Positions 10,270-20,257 of a stretch of DNA of 64,000 nt are shown here, piece by piece. The notes under the pieces are model-generated. The model was not told the DNA's origin, searched no databases, and was given only the letters and a program-made list of their open reading frames with translations. This DNA comes from Alphaproteobacteria bacterium (GTDB lineage Bacteria; Pseudomonadota; Alphaproteobacteria; Rhizobiales; Devosiaceae): the NCBI GenBank assembly GCA_018828145.1, contig JAHJWO010000046.1, positions 144,264-208,263 on the forward strand, in the 5' to 3' direction. Numbering within the stretch: position 1 is the first letter of the stretch; each line of letters opens with the position of its first letter. The position numbers and the translations under genes are program-made.

Positions 10270-11250
10270 TCAGCCCAACCCTGCCTGCGCCACGCAGATG
10301 CGGTCGACGAGGGCGTCGAGGTCGCCCCTGGGCGGGCGGTGTGCCGCGAGGCGCTGCTTGAGATGCATGATGGGCTCGGCAAGGATCTCATCGAGCTGCT
10401 GGGCGCAGGAAAAATCGCCGACGACACCCTTTACCTTGGAATTGTCGAAGATCGCTGTCCATGACTTGTCGCCCAGCAGCGGGCCGACCCATTCGGGATT
10501 GTAGCGCACCAAGGTATCGGTGGGGACATGCACGATCCTGGCTTCGACGCCGAGCAGGCGGGCGATGGCGTTCTGGATGTCATCCCAGATATGGGCGCGA
10601 TCATTGGTGATGTGGAAGATGTCGTTGAGTGCTGCCGGTTTGCCGAACAGCCGGACGAAGGGCACGGCGAAATCCGCCGACCGGGTCAGGGTCCAGGGGG
10701 TGTTGCCGTCGCCGGCCACGATGGTGGGTTCGCCCTCGAGCATGCGTCGCGCCATGATGTCGCTGTCGCCGATCATGACGGGCAGGCCGGTGCGTACCGT
10801 GTGGCTGGGCCGCACGATGGTCCAGGGCAGGCCCGCCGAACCGGCCAGCAGGTCTTCGCAGGCGATCTTGGCCTGGCTATAGGGCCAGTAGGGATTGATG
10901 GCCGGCGTCGCCTCGGTGATGACGTAGTGGCGGGCCGGCTTTTCGTAGACCGAGGCGGACGAGATGAAGATGTACTGGCCGCAATGGCCGGAAAACACCT
11001 CGATATCGCGCGCCACCTGATCAGGCGTGAAGGCGATGAACTGGCAGACAACGTCGTATTTCGCCTTGGCCAGCTCGGCATATTCGGGCCCGCCCAGATC
11101 GCCGACAATCGAGGTCACGCCCCTGGGCAGCGCATCGGGCCGCTTGCCGCGGTTATAGACACTGACGCTGTGCCCCTGCGCGACGGCATCCTCGACGCAG
11201 GGATGGGAAATCTGACCGGTGCCGCCGATGAATAGAACCGTCATAGCCAT
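10270..11250 (-). CDS. NAD-dependent epimerase/dehydratase-like SDR protein
   Basis: The 326-residue protein begins with the Rossmann motif FIGGTGQIS and resembles the extended/atypical SDR group. ISSASVYEKP (about residues 95-104) supplies the Ser/Tyr region, but a clean YxxxK is not evident; YSQAK (about 123) is the nearest candidate. Proteins of this group act as sugar or nucleotide-sugar epimerases or as non-catalytic SDRs. It is the last gene of the leftward arm of block 2, 39 bases after the isomerase gene. A role in processing the imported sugar is likely but the reaction is not established. Confidence 0.75.
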   Translation of the reverse strand: MAMTVLFIGGTGQISHPCVEDAVAQGHSVSVYNRGKRPDALPRGVTSIVGDLGGPEYAELAKAKYDVVCQFIAFTPDQVARDIEVFSGHCGQYIFISSASVYEKPARHYVITEATPAINPYWPYSQAKIACEDLLAGSAGLPWTIVRPSHTVRTGLPVMIGDSDIMARRMLEGEPTIVAGDGNTPWTLTRSADFAVPFVRLFGKPAALNDIFHITNDRAHIWDDIQNAIARLLGVEARIVHVPTDTLVRYNPEWVGPLLGDKSWTAIFDNSKVKGVVGDFSCAQQLDEILAEPIMHLKQRLAAHRPPRGDLDALVDRICVAQAGLG

Positions 11251-11289
11251 TGCAGTAACCTCGAAGTCGGACAGGAATGATGGATGCGG

Positions 11290-12156
11290 CTAGGCTGCCG
11301 CACCGGCAACTGCCTTGATATGGGCTAGGCCGCGCCGGTATCCGGGAACATCGAAATGTTCGAGCATCAGGGGCACGTCGCGCCCCAGTTTTTCGATCTC
11401 GGCGATATAGGCGCCATAGTCGAGATTGCCCTGGCCGGGGGGCACTTCGTCGAAGTGGAAGGAGATCGTGCCTGGCCCGCCCTGCATGACGATATCCTTG
11501 GCGTGGCAGGAGACAATCCAGGGACCCAGCAGCGCAAAGGCCTCGCGGATCATGCGCCCGGTATTGAAGTAGAGGCGCGGGGTGATCACCATATTGACCG
11601 CATCGATATGGGCGCCGAATTGCGGGCGATCGATGGCCTTGAGCAGCTTGAGGTAGTTCTCGGCCGTATCGGTGACCAGCCAGGGCACCATTTCGAGCGA
11701 GAACTTGGCGCGCCTTGGCTTGACCGCATCGATGACATAGCGGGCGGTCTCCACCGCGCGCTGGAAACCGGCCTCGCTCTGGTTGTCGGGATGGGGGCCG
11801 TAATCATAGTTGTCGCTGAGCTGCCAGGGATCGCCGGCGTACCCGACCGTGCCGTGAAAGGCGACGCAGGCGCGGGCGCCCAGCTCGTCGGCCAGGGCCA
11901 GCTGGTGGACGGCATAGTCGAGATTGGCCTGACGCTGGTCGGGGTCATGGGCAATCAGGTTCTTCCAGGCGCCGCCCTCGGCAATCACCACGTCGGCATC
12001 CGCCATGGCCTTGACCAGGGCGGCGATCTCGTCGCGACTGTCGATGCTGATATTGGGCATATAGGCCGCGTTATAGCCAAAGGCGACATGCGCCCGGGCA
12101 TAGGCCTCGGGGTCGCCGGTATAGTCGATGCCGTAGCCGCCGAGTCTGAGGGTCAT
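11290..12156 (-). CDS. Sugar-phosphate isomerase/epimerase-like TIM-barrel protein
   Basis: The 288-residue protein belongs to the xylose-isomerase-like TIM-barrel superfamily (AP endonuclease 2 type, IolE-like). Metal-binding candidates are spread along the barrel (the EGGAW, SLEMVPW, HIDAVN, CHAKD and LEHFDVPG regions), the usual pattern for divalent-metal sugar isomerases. The ATG at 12156 follows AGGAAG and overlaps the stop of the dehydrogenase gene by four bases (12153-12156), so the two are translationally coupled. The pairing suggests oxidation of a sugar or cyclitol followed by isomerisation or epimerisation. Confidence 0.8.
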   Translation of the reverse strand: MTLRLGGYGIDYTGDPEAYARAHVAFGYNAAYMPNISIDSRDEIAALVKAMADADVVIAEGGAWKNLIAHDPDQRQANLDYAVHQLALADELGARACVAFHGTVGYAGDPWQLSDNYDYGPHPDNQSEAGFQRAVETARYVIDAVKPRRAKFSLEMVPWLVTDTAENYLKLLKAIDRPQFGAHIDAVNMVITPRLYFNTGRMIREAFALLGPWIVSCHAKDIVMQGGPGTISFHFDEVPPGQGNLDYGAYIAEIEKLGRDVPLMLEHFDVPGYRRGLAHIKAVAGAAA

Positions 12157-13178
12157 GCGCGGTCTTCCTGTGCGGGCTGGCCCGGGTAAAGCAGGACCTT
12201 GCCGCATTGGCCGGTTTCCTGCAGCGCAAAGGCCTCGTTGACATCGGCCAGGGCGAAGCGATGCGTCGTCAGCCTGTCGAGCATCGGGCGGGCATCGCGC
12301 ACCCGCTGCATCATGCGCTCGCCCGCCTGGTCGTGGTTCCAGTGCCAGCAGCCGAAGATGTCGACGCCCTTGCCGGTGATGCGATTGACCGGCAGCGCCC
12401 CGCTCCAGGTGACGAAAGCGAGGCGGCCCCGCGCCCGCACCAGCTCGAGCACGACCGGTGGCGCAGCCTCGTTATTGCTGGTCTCGATGGCGGCGTTGGC
12501 GCCATGGCCCCCGGTCAAGGCCCGGACCTGCTCGGCCAGATCGGGCGCGCGGGGATCAAGCACATGCTCGGCGCCAAGCGCGTGGGCGAGGTCGGCCCGG
12601 AAGGGCTGGAGTTCGAGCGCGATGACGCGCGCCCCGATAGTGCGGGCATTGACGATGGCCCCAAGCCCGACTGCGCCACAACCCGAAACCACGATCGTAT
12701 CGGCAGGCGACAGCTGCATGCGCTCCATGGCCGTGAAGCTGGGACCGAGAGCGCAAAGCGCCATGGCCGCATGATCGGTGTCGATGTCGTCGGGAACCGG
12801 ATAGAGCAGATAGTCGGGCTTGAGCAGATATTGCGCATAGCCACCCAGGCCGCAGCTCGAGCCAGTCTCGGCGAGCAGATCGCGCTGCTCGGTGCAGTGG
12901 ATGTGGTCACCCGCGAGACAAGAAGGGCACTGGCCACAGCCCCAATGCGGCATGGCGATGACGCGATCGCCGACCTTGAGCCGCGTCGAGGCGGCAGCAT
13001 CCACCACGACGCCGACGGCCTCATGCCCGAGCTCGCCGCCGCCCAGCTTGCCGGCACGCCAGGACTGCCACTCGGTGCACATCGGCGCCACGAGCACCTC
13101 GATCTTGACGACATCCCCCGCGGCCTGCGGCTCGGGTTGCTGCGATACCAGAGCCTGGCGCGCGCCTGTTATTTCCAC
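12153..13178 (-). CDS. Zinc-dependent alcohol/polyol dehydrogenase (MDR family)
   Basis: The 341-residue medium-chain dehydrogenase has catalytic zinc ligands Cys34 and His52-Glu53 and the structural zinc set Cys81, Cys84, Cys87 and Cys95 (CGQCPSCLAGDHIHC). The Rossmann motif is GCGAVGLGAI (about 165-174). The region after it (LELQPFRADLA) suggests NAD rather than NADP preference, which is tentative. Members oxidise polyols, sugars or cyclitols. It sits between the LacI gene and the isomerase gene. The substrate is presumably what the divergent importer brings in, or a product of it. Confidence 0.87.
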   Translation of the reverse strand: MEITGARQALVSQQPEPQAAGDVVKIEVLVAPMCTEWQSWRAGKLGGGELGHEAVGVVVDAAASTRLKVGDRVIAMPHWGCGQCPSCLAGDHIHCTEQRDLLAETGSSCGLGGYAQYLLKPDYLLYPVPDDIDTDHAAMALCALGPSFTAMERMQLSPADTIVVSGCGAVGLGAIVNARTIGARVIALELQPFRADLAHALGAEHVLDPRAPDLAEQVRALTGGHGANAAIETSNNEAAPPVVLELVRARGRLAFVTWSGALPVNRITGKGVDIFGCWHWNHDQAGERMMQRVRDARPMLDRLTTHRFALADVNEAFALQETGQCGKVLLYPGQPAQEDRA

Positions 13179-13224
13179 GCTTAGAATTTCGCTTCCTCCT
13201 CAGAAAACCAAAGCCGGCCCGTGC

Positions 13225-14247
13225 CTAGTCTCCCCTGCCCGCAGTGCTGTCGCGCACGATCAGTTCGGGATCGATCAGAGTGACCCGCGGCTCGGGGAGG
13301 CCATCGGGCGCCGCGATCAGTTGCAGCAGCCGCTCCACCGCCAGCTCGGTCACCATGTCGACTTCATACTTGACCGAAGAGATCGGCGTGGCCGCATGTT
13401 CGGCGAATTCGATATTGTCGAAGCCTATGATGGCGACATCCCGGGGGACGCGCAGACTGTTCTTCTGGGTCCAGCGCAGGGCGCCGATGGCGAGGGAATC
13501 GTTGGCGGCGAATACCGCGCTCGGCCGAACAGGCATGCTCATCAGGCGATCCATGGCCCAATAGCCCCGGATCACCGAATTGCCGAGCGGATCGGCCAGC
13601 AATTCCATGTCGACCGCGATGCCTGCCTCCTGATGGGCCTGGAGGTAGCCGTCGCGCTTTTCGAGGTTCCCCTTGGCATTGGAGGTATCGATGATGCCAA
13701 TCCGGCGGTGGCCAATATCGATGAGGTGGCGCACCGCGCGATAGGCACCGCGCCGCTCGTCGACACAGACGGCGTCGATTCCGGCATCGGGATCGCCCAC
13801 CAGCAGCACCACCGGATAATTGGCCTCGCGAAGCCGGCGGATATGAGCCAGTTCGCGGTGGCTGCGCGGATAGATCAGCATCCCGTCCACCTGCCGGGAG
13901 CGGAACATCTCGATGACGCGCTTTTCCTCGTCGAGATCATTGTTGGAGGTGGCAAAGAGCGTGGAATAACCCCGCTCGGAGAGCGCCATCTCGATGGCCT
14001 GGGCCACCTGCGTCAAAGCCGGGTTGGTAATATCGGTCAACACCAGGCCGATGGTCTTGGTCTCGCGACTAACGAGCGATTTGGCCACGTGGTTTGGCAA
14101 ATAGTTGAGCGCCTCGGCCGCCTCGCGAATGCGAATCGAGGTCTCTTCGGGGATGCGCGGACTCTGTCGCAGCGCCAGCGACACCGTATTGACCGAAAAG
14201 CCGGTGCGGTCGGCGATATCCTTCAGGCGGATGGTGGACTTGCCCAT
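13225..14247 (-). CDS. LacI-family transcriptional regulator of block 2
   Basis: The 340-residue regulator has the HTH IRLKDIADRTGFSVNTVSLAL at residues 6-26 and a sugar-binding effector domain. The ATG at 14247 fits the family N terminus; upstream codons add a proline-rich unconserved stretch. It lies inside the leftward catabolic arm, between the VOC and dehydrogenase genes. It likely controls both arms, through sites near 14302-14368, 14923-14933 and 15906-15916 that share CG-centred sequences. The effector is unknown. Confidence 0.9.
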   Translation of the reverse strand: MGKSTIRLKDIADRTGFSVNTVSLALRQSPRIPEETSIRIREAAEALNYLPNHVAKSLVSRETKTIGLVLTDITNPALTQVAQAIEMALSERGYSTLFATSNNDLDEEKRVIEMFRSRQVDGMLIYPRSHRELAHIRRLREANYPVVLLVGDPDAGIDAVCVDERRGAYRAVRHLIDIGHRRIGIIDTSNAKGNLEKRDGYLQAHQEAGIAVDMELLADPLGNSVIRGYWAMDRLMSMPVRPSAVFAANDSLAIGALRWTQKNSLRVPRDVAIIGFDNIEFAEHAATPISSVKYEVDMVTELAVERLLQLIAAPDGLPEPRVTLIDPELIVRDSTAGRGD

Positions 14248-14301
14248 GGTCTCAACATGCCCAAGGCGGCAGGGAGGCGGCGCAGGCCGCCCCACGGGCG
14301 C

Positions 14302-14368
14302 GTTTACGGGGCCGAAATGGAAGGATAAAAATCATGGGCGACCATACACATCAGAAGCGGCCGTAAAC
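14302..14368. promoter_or_regulatory. Inverted GTTTACGG / CCGTAAAC pair upstream of the LacI gene
   Basis: GTTTACGG at 14302-14309 and its exact complement at 14361-14368 flank the region before the LacI start at 14247. A related CTAGTTTAACG occurs at 15906-15916 ahead of the importer. Two CG-containing sites about five helical turns apart could be LacI operators for autoregulation by looping. This rests on pattern only. Confidence 0.4.
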
Positions 14369-14400
14369 TAGACATCTTCTGCAAACTAGACACCTTCTGC
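14365..14400. repeat. Tandem 18-bp duplication across the 3' end of the VOC gene
   Basis: AAACTAGACATCTTCTGC (14365-14382) is followed directly by AAACTAGACACCTTCTGC (14383-14400), differing at one base. The right-hand copy carries the last codons and TAG stop of the VOC gene read on the minus strand. The left-hand copy repeats them, including a second TAG, just past the gene end. Confidence 0.85.
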
Positions 14401-14829
14401 GTGAAGGCGCCGGATGGCCTGATACTGCAGGCAGTCGGGGTGCATTTCCATCAGTTCGATGCGGTTGCCATCGGGATCCTCGAGCCACGCCTGGCGATTG
14501 CCATCCAGCCCGGCCTTGGGTTCGGAAAGCAGGGTGATGCCAGCAGCCTTGATGCGGTCGCAGGTGGCGTCGAGATCATCGATGGTCCAGCACATATGCG
14601 TCATGCCATTGGTGTGCCAGCTGGCGGGTGCACGGTCGTTTTCGGCGCCCGGGAAGATCTCCAGGTACTGCTCGTCGGTGATGCGCAGATAGACCAGCCA
14701 GGTTTGACCGTCATCGCGCTTGAGCCGCAGCATTTCGGGAAAGCCCAGCTTGTTGACGTAGTAGTCGAGTGATTTTTCGAGATCGATCACGTTGATCGCC
14801 ACATGCCCGAGACTGGTAATGCCCTTCAT
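14386..14829 (-). CDS. VOC (glyoxalase/dioxygenase fold) family protein
   Basis: The 147-residue single-domain-pair VOC protein begins GHVAINVIDLEKSLDYYVNKLGF and ends with the paired metal-ligand region ELMEM; HMCWTIDD in the middle supplies another likely ligand. VOC proteins bind a divalent metal and include glyoxalases, epimerases and isomerases. In a sugar cluster, epimerase or isomerase activity is more plausible than methylglyoxal removal. The ATG at 14829 follows GGGAGGA. A good -35/-10 pair lies upstream (14941-14968). Confidence 0.82.
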   Translation of the reverse strand: MKGITSLGHVAINVIDLEKSLDYYVNKLGFPEMLRLKRDDGQTWLVYLRITDEQYLEIFPGAENDRAPASWHTNGMTHMCWTIDDLDATCDRIKAAGITLLSEPKAGLDGNRQAWLEDPDGNRIELMEMHPDCLQYQAIRRLHAEGV

Positions 14830-14922
14830 AATTCCTCCCGCCGACCTTGCGGCATGACTGATCGTTTCCGCTGGCGACAGGCCAGCGGACCGCCCTGACA
14901 TGACAGCAAGGGCGACCAAGTA

Positions 14923-14968
14923 GGAACGTTAATACGACAGCTATTATCCCAAGCCGCGACGTTGTCAA
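14923..14968 (-). promoter_or_regulatory. Sigma-70-type promoter with CG-centred operator for the VOC gene
   Basis: On the minus strand, TTGACA (14963-14968) and TAATAG (14941-14946) are separated by 16 bases, a strong vegetative promoter. It would start transcription near 14934, leaving a leader of about 105 bases. GGAACGTTAAT at 14923-14933 covers the predicted start. Its AACGTT core is the kind of sequence LacI proteins bind and resembles the operators at 32648 and 33806. Confidence 0.6.
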
Positions 14969-14983
14969 CTGCCGCCAATGATC

Positions 14984-15796
14984 TCAATCCCAGTCCGGCC
15001 CCCAAGCTGGATCGATGACGCGCTGACCGCGATCAATCGCCTCGATAGCAGCAATATCGTCATCGGAAAGGACCAGCTTGGTTGCCAGAAAGTTGGACCG
15101 GATGCGCTCGGGCTGGCCCGATGTGGGGATAGCGATGTAGCCCTTGGCGAACTCGAAAGCCAAGGCCACCTGCTCCGGCGTCGCGCCGTGGCGGCCGGCG
15201 ATTTCAGCGATGACCGGTACGTCACCGAGAATGCCGCGCGCGATGGGCAGGTAGCACGTGACAGAAATTCCGTTTTTTACACAATAGCTTGCAAGCTTTT
15301 TGTTCTGCAGGAGCGGGTTGAGCTCGACCTGATTATTGGCGATCGGCAGATTGCCGAGGATCGTCCGAGCCTGGTCGAGCATGGCTATGGTGAAATTGGA
15401 AACGCCGATCAGCCCGGTCAGGCCGAGGGCATGGGCCTCGGCCAGCTGCTCGATATAGACCGGCAGGGGCACGGCATTGTCTGGCGATGGCCAATGGATC
15501 AGCGTCAGGTCCGGCCGGTCGGTCTGCAGGTTGTCGAGGCTTTGCCGCAGCGAGGGAAGCAGCGCGCCTGCGCCCAGGTTGCCGGTGGCGATCTTCGTCG
15601 TGATGAAGATCTCGCCACGATCCAGGCCCGAGCGCCGCACGGCCTGGCCGACCTCCTTTTCCGTGCCGTAGTCCTGCGCCGTGTCGAGATGGCGGTAGCC
15701 GGTCTCCAGCGCCACCAGCATTGCGGCAGTACCCGCCTCCCCGGTCCGGCCATAGGTTCCGAAACCCATGGCAGGTATATCATATTGATTTTTCAT
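14984..15796 (-). CDS. Aldo/keto reductase
   Basis: The 270-residue AKR has the full catalytic tetrad Asp38, Tyr43, Lys68 and His101 (HLDTAQDYG, TTKI, LIHWPS), with the C-terminal NADPH-binding region (IPTSGQPERI). This is the length and layout of single-domain TIM-barrel AKRs such as 2,5-diketo-D-gluconate reductase. Three close in-frame ATGs exist (15811, 15799, 15796); GGGGA stands just before the last two. It is the first gene of the leftward arm of block 2. It probably reduces a keto-sugar or sugar aldehyde intermediate. Confidence 0.87.
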   Translation of the reverse strand: MKNQYDIPAMGFGTYGRTGEAGTAAMLVALETGYRHLDTAQDYGTEKEVGQAVRRSGLDRGEIFITTKIATGNLGAGALLPSLRQSLDNLQTDRPDLTLIHWPSPDNAVPLPVYIEQLAEAHALGLTGLIGVSNFTIAMLDQARTILGNLPIANNQVELNPLLQNKKLASYCVKNGISVTCYLPIARGILGDVPVIAEIAGRHGATPEQVALAFEFAKGYIAIPTSGQPERIRSNFLATKLVLSDDDIAAIEAIDRGQRVIDPAWGPDWD

Positions 15797-15882
15797 CATT
15801 TTCCCCCACATCGAGAGGATCGCTGGCGACCCGCTCCCATCATTGGTCGATCAAAACATCCATCGGGCAAGCGAAATGTCTA

Positions 15883-15916
15883 TTGACGGATCGTTCTGCA
15901 TGAACCTAGTTTAACG
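15883..15916 (+). promoter_or_regulatory. Possible promoter/operator of the block 2 importer
   Basis: TTGACG at 15883-15888 is a fair -35 box. The -10 position, about 17 bases on, is poor (CTAGTT). CTAGTTTAACG at 15906-15916 resembles the GTTTACG sites near the LacI gene. It could be an operator over a weak promoter. Confidence 0.4.
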
Positions 15917-15988
15917 ATAATACTGCCCGCAAGAGCTGACACGACGAAGAGCGGAAAAATCCGTCGCGACGTGCAAGGGAGGACGAGC

Positions 15989-16882
15989 ATGACCTTTCGG
16001 TGGAGCCGATGGTCACCCCAACTGGCCCTGGTGCCGGCTGGACTGGTGACTCTGGTTGCCTTCATTGGCGCCATCCTGTGGACCATCTACCTGTCGCTGA
16101 CGCGCAGTCGCCGGCTGCCGGAATATGCGATCGACTGGTCCGAATGGGGCCGGCAATACGAGCGTCTGTTCAAGGACGACGCCTGGATGATCTCGTTGCA
16201 AAACCTGATCGTACTCGGCCTGGGCAGCGCCCTGGCAATTGTCTTCGGCTTTGTGCTGGCCGCGATGATCGATCGGGAAAAACGCGGCGAGAGCCTGTTT
16301 CGCACGGTGTTTCTCTATCCCCTGGCCATTTCGCTGATCGTGACGGGCGCAGCCTGGCGCTGGATCTTCAATCCCGAACTGGGGGCCGAGCATTTCATCC
16401 ATTCCATCGGCCTGACCTGGGTCAATGCCAGCTGGCTGGCCCGGCCGGAAACCGCCATGTATGGCGTCATTCTCGCCTCGGTCTGGCAGAGCGCCGGATT
16501 CTACATGGCGCTGATGCTGGCCGGCCTGAAGTCGATCAATTCGGAAATCTGGAGCGCCGCCCGCCTCGATGGCGTGGGCATGTTCAAGCTCTATACCGAG
16601 ATCATCATCCCGATGATGAAGTTCACCTTCGTCACCTGCGCCATCCTGCTCTCGCTGGGCGTGATCAAGGCCTATGACGTCATCGTCGCCATGACCAATG
16701 GCGGACCGGGCCAGTCGACCTATGTGCCGGCCTATTTCACCATCCAGGCCCTGTCGGCCAAGGGCAATCTCGGCTTTGCCTCCGCCGCCGCGGTGATGAT
16801 GCTGGTGCTGACCGCGGTCATCTTCCTGCCGCTGGTCCTGCTCACCGCCTGGCAGCAACGCCGCTCGGGAGCGCGCGCATGA
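15989..16882 (+). CDS. Sugar ABC transporter permease
   Basis: This 297-residue membrane protein of the MalF-type group has about six helices and the docking loop WSAARLDGVGMFKLYTEIIIPMMK (about residues 189-212). The ATG at 15989 follows GGGAGGA at 15978-15984. It overlaps the next gene by ATGA. Unusually for this kind of operon, the binding-protein gene comes last (18937) rather than first. Confidence 0.92.
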   Translation: MTFRWSRWSPQLALVPAGLVTLVAFIGAILWTIYLSLTRSRRLPEYAIDWSEWGRQYERLFKDDAWMISLQNLIVLGLGSALAIVFGFVLAAMIDREKRGESLFRTVFLYPLAISLIVTGAAWRWIFNPELGAEHFIHSIGLTWVNASWLARPETAMYGVILASVWQSAGFYMALMLAGLKSINSEIWSAARLDGVGMFKLYTEIIIPMMKFTFVTCAILLSLGVIKAYDVIVAMTNGGPGQSTYVPAYFTIQALSAKGNLGFASAAAVMMLVLTAVIFLPLVLLTAWQQRRSGARA

Positions 16883-17811
16883 ACGATCTGAGCAATGCCC
16901 AAAAGGCCGTCGGGGCCGATATCGCGGTGCGCAGCGCGCCCTATTTTCCGCGCCGGAAAAAGGCCATTACCGGCCGGTCCATCGCCATCATCGCCTTTCT
17001 GTCCGTCTGTGCGCTGTTCTTCTGCGTACCGCTCTATGTGGTGGTCGTCACCTCGTTCAAGACGATGGACCAGATCCGCGAAGGCGCCATGTTCGCCCTG
17101 CCCAATGTGTGGACGCTGGAAGCCTGGGACCATGCCTGGAACTCGGCCTGCTCGGGAACGCGATGCGAGGGGCTCAAGGTCGGGTTCTGGAACTCGGTCT
17201 TCATCCTCGTTCCCTCGCTGATCCTGTCGATCGGGCTGTCCATCGTTACCGGCTATGCGCTGGCGCTGTGGAACGTCAAATGGGCGGGACCCTTCCTCTT
17301 CGTGCTGTTCATCTGCGCCTTCGTGCCCTTCCAGATCATCATGTTCCCGCTGATCTCGATGACGGCAACGCTCAAGGTCTATGGCAGCATCTGGGGCGTG
17401 GCGATCATCCATGCCGTCCTGGCCATGCCGGTGCTGACGCTGATCTTCCGCAATTACTACAAGGACATTCCCCAGGAGATCATGAGCGCGGCCGTGATGG
17501 ATAGCGGTTCGTTCTGGAAGATCTTCGTCGAGATCATCCTGCCCATGAGCGGCAATATCCTGATTGTGGTGCTCATCCTGCAGATCACCTCGATCTGGAA
17601 CGACTACCTGATCGGGGTGACCTTCGGGGGCATGGGCGCCCAGCCAATGACGGTCAACCTGGCCAATCTCATCACCATCTCGACCGGCACGGTTCGCTAC
17701 AACGACAACATGGCGGCGGCCCTGCTCACCGCCATTCCCCCCCTCGTCATCTATTTCCTCGTCGGCAAGCTCTTCGTCCAGGGCATTACCGCCGGCGCCA
17801 TCAAGGGTTGA
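16879..17811 (+). CDS. Sugar ABC transporter permease, MalG type
   Basis: The 310-residue partner permease has a cytoplasmic N terminus of about 35 residues, about six helices and a relaxed docking loop (MSAAVMDSGSFWKIFVEIILPMSGN, about 205-229). It is translationally coupled to the upstream permease. The sequence resembles permeases of glucose/mannose-type importers, but the substrate is not established. Confidence 0.9.
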   Translation: MNDLSNAQKAVGADIAVRSAPYFPRRKKAITGRSIAIIAFLSVCALFFCVPLYVVVVTSFKTMDQIREGAMFALPNVWTLEAWDHAWNSACSGTRCEGLKVGFWNSVFILVPSLILSIGLSIVTGYALALWNVKWAGPFLFVLFICAFVPFQIIMFPLISMTATLKVYGSIWGVAIIHAVLAMPVLTLIFRNYYKDIPQEIMSAAVMDSGSFWKIFVEIILPMSGNILIVVLILQITSIWNDYLIGVTFGGMGAQPMTVNLANLITISTGTVRYNDNMAAALLTAIPPLVIYFLVGKLFVQGITAGAIKG

Positions 17812-17816
17812 TCGAC

Positions 17817-18911
<1,095 letters not shown>

Positions 18912-18936
18912 GAAGATAAACTAGGGAGAGAGAACG

Positions 18937-20184
18937 ATGTCTACCAAGAGGCTTGCCGGCATAATTGCCGGTCTCATGCTCAGCACCGCTTCGTTTGGTG
19001 CCATGGCCACCGACCTGGTCATCTACCATAGCTGGTCTGCCCCGCCGGAAATCGCTGCCCTTAACGTCCTCAAGTCCGGCCTCGAGGCCAAGGGCCACGC
19101 CTGGTCAGATATCGCCATTCCGCACGATACCGGCTCCAACGTGAACCTGATGAGCCTGATCACCGGCGGCCAGCCACCCAATGTGTTCATGGAATCCAAT
19201 CCAGGCGTCTATCGCGACATTGCCGGCATGGGTATGGGCTTTCCGCTGACGCAGTGGTTCAACGAGCAGGGGATCGTCGAAAAGCTGCCGGCTGCGGTTG
19301 CCGCGTCGATCTCGGTCGATGGCGAGATCGTCAAGGTGCCGCAGGCGCTGCATATCGACGGCATGGTCTACTACAATATGGAAGTGGCCAAGGCGGCCGG
19401 GGTCGATCCTGCCGCCTGGACATCGGTCGACGCCATGTTTGCCGACTTCCAGAAGATCCGCGACGCCGGCTATGCGCCGCTCGCCGTGGGGAGCCAGCCC
19501 TTCCAGGTGGGCTATCTCACCCATGCCCTGGTCGCGGCAATTGCCGGCCCAGACATCTACAAGAAGCTTTATGGCGAAGAGGTCGATCCGACGGCGCTGG
19601 ACGACCCGGCTTTTGCCAAGACGCTCGAAACCCTGCGCCTGTTCGCCAATGAAGCGGGTCCGGAAGCACAGAACCGCCCCTGGAACGAGACCACCAACGA
19701 GGTGATCACCGGCAAGGCACTAATGCAGATCCATGGCGACTGGATGAAGGGGGAATGGCTTGGCGCAGGCAAGGTTGCCGGCACCGATTTCGGCTGCATT
19801 GAAATCCCCGGCGCACAGGCCGTGGTGGTGACGGTGGATGCCTGGGGCCTGCTCGGCGGCACCGCCGAGGACGTCAAGACGGCCGAACTCGACTTTGCCG
19901 CCGAGGTGCTCGATCCGGCTGGCCAGGCCAAGTTCGCTGCCGCCAAGGGCTCGACCCCGGTGCGCCTGGACGCGCCGGCCGAAAGCCTCGATGCCTGCTC
20001 GACCGAGGTGCTGCGCATTCTCGATGACCCATCCCAGCAGGTGCAGAACCCGCATAACACCGCCGACGCCGACTGGCAGGATTCGATCTGGAACGTTGTC
20101 TTCAACTTCTGGAGCGATCCCGACATGAGCGTGGAAGACGCCATCGCCCAGATGCATGAGAACTACGAGACCATCCTGGGCTGA
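18937..20184 (+). CDS. Sugar ABC transporter substrate-binding protein
   Basis: The 415-residue periplasmic binding protein has a Sec signal peptide (MSTKRLAGIIAGLMLSTASFGAMA). The mature part (DLVIYHSWSAPPEIAALNVLKSGLEAKG onward) looks like glucose/mannose-type UgpB-family binding proteins. The start follows GGGAGAG. It closes the transporter part of the block. A GC-rich stem-loop follows before the VOC gene. The ligand is unknown; it should be the substrate for the flanking dehydrogenase, isomerase, VOC and cupin genes. Confidence 0.9.
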   Translation: MSTKRLAGIIAGLMLSTASFGAMATDLVIYHSWSAPPEIAALNVLKSGLEAKGHAWSDIAIPHDTGSNVNLMSLITGGQPPNVFMESNPGVYRDIAGMGMGFPLTQWFNEQGIVEKLPAAVAASISVDGEIVKVPQALHIDGMVYYNMEVAKAAGVDPAAWTSVDAMFADFQKIRDAGYAPLAVGSQPFQVGYLTHALVAAIAGPDIYKKLYGEEVDPTALDDPAFAKTLETLRLFANEAGPEAQNRPWNETTNEVITGKALMQIHGDWMKGEWLGAGKVAGTDFGCIEIPGAQAVVVTVDAWGLLGGTAEDVKTAELDFAAEVLDPAGQAKFAAAKGSTPVRLDAPAESLDACSTEVLRILDDPSQQVQNPHNTADADWQDSIWNVVFNFWSDPDMSVEDAIAQMHENYETILG

Positions 20185-20200
20185 CACGAGTCCCTCCCCG

Positions 20201-20227
20201 GGCCGGCGACCACCGTGGCCGCCGGCC
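20201..20227 (+). terminator. Stem-loop after the block 2 binding-protein gene
   Basis: GGCCGGCG (20201-20208) pairs with CGCCGGCC (20220-20227) in the 73-base gap after the stop codon. No T-run follows. It is probably a partial terminator or transcript-stabilising hairpin, as in block 1. Confidence 0.5.
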
Positions 20228-20257
20228 TCTCCCAGAAGCTGAAATGGACCGTTTGAA

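Noticed and set aside
14386..14829. Glyoxalase I (lactoylglutathione lyase)
   Set aside because: The VOC fold is shared by many enzymes, and the sugar-locus context gives no support for methylglyoxal detoxification.
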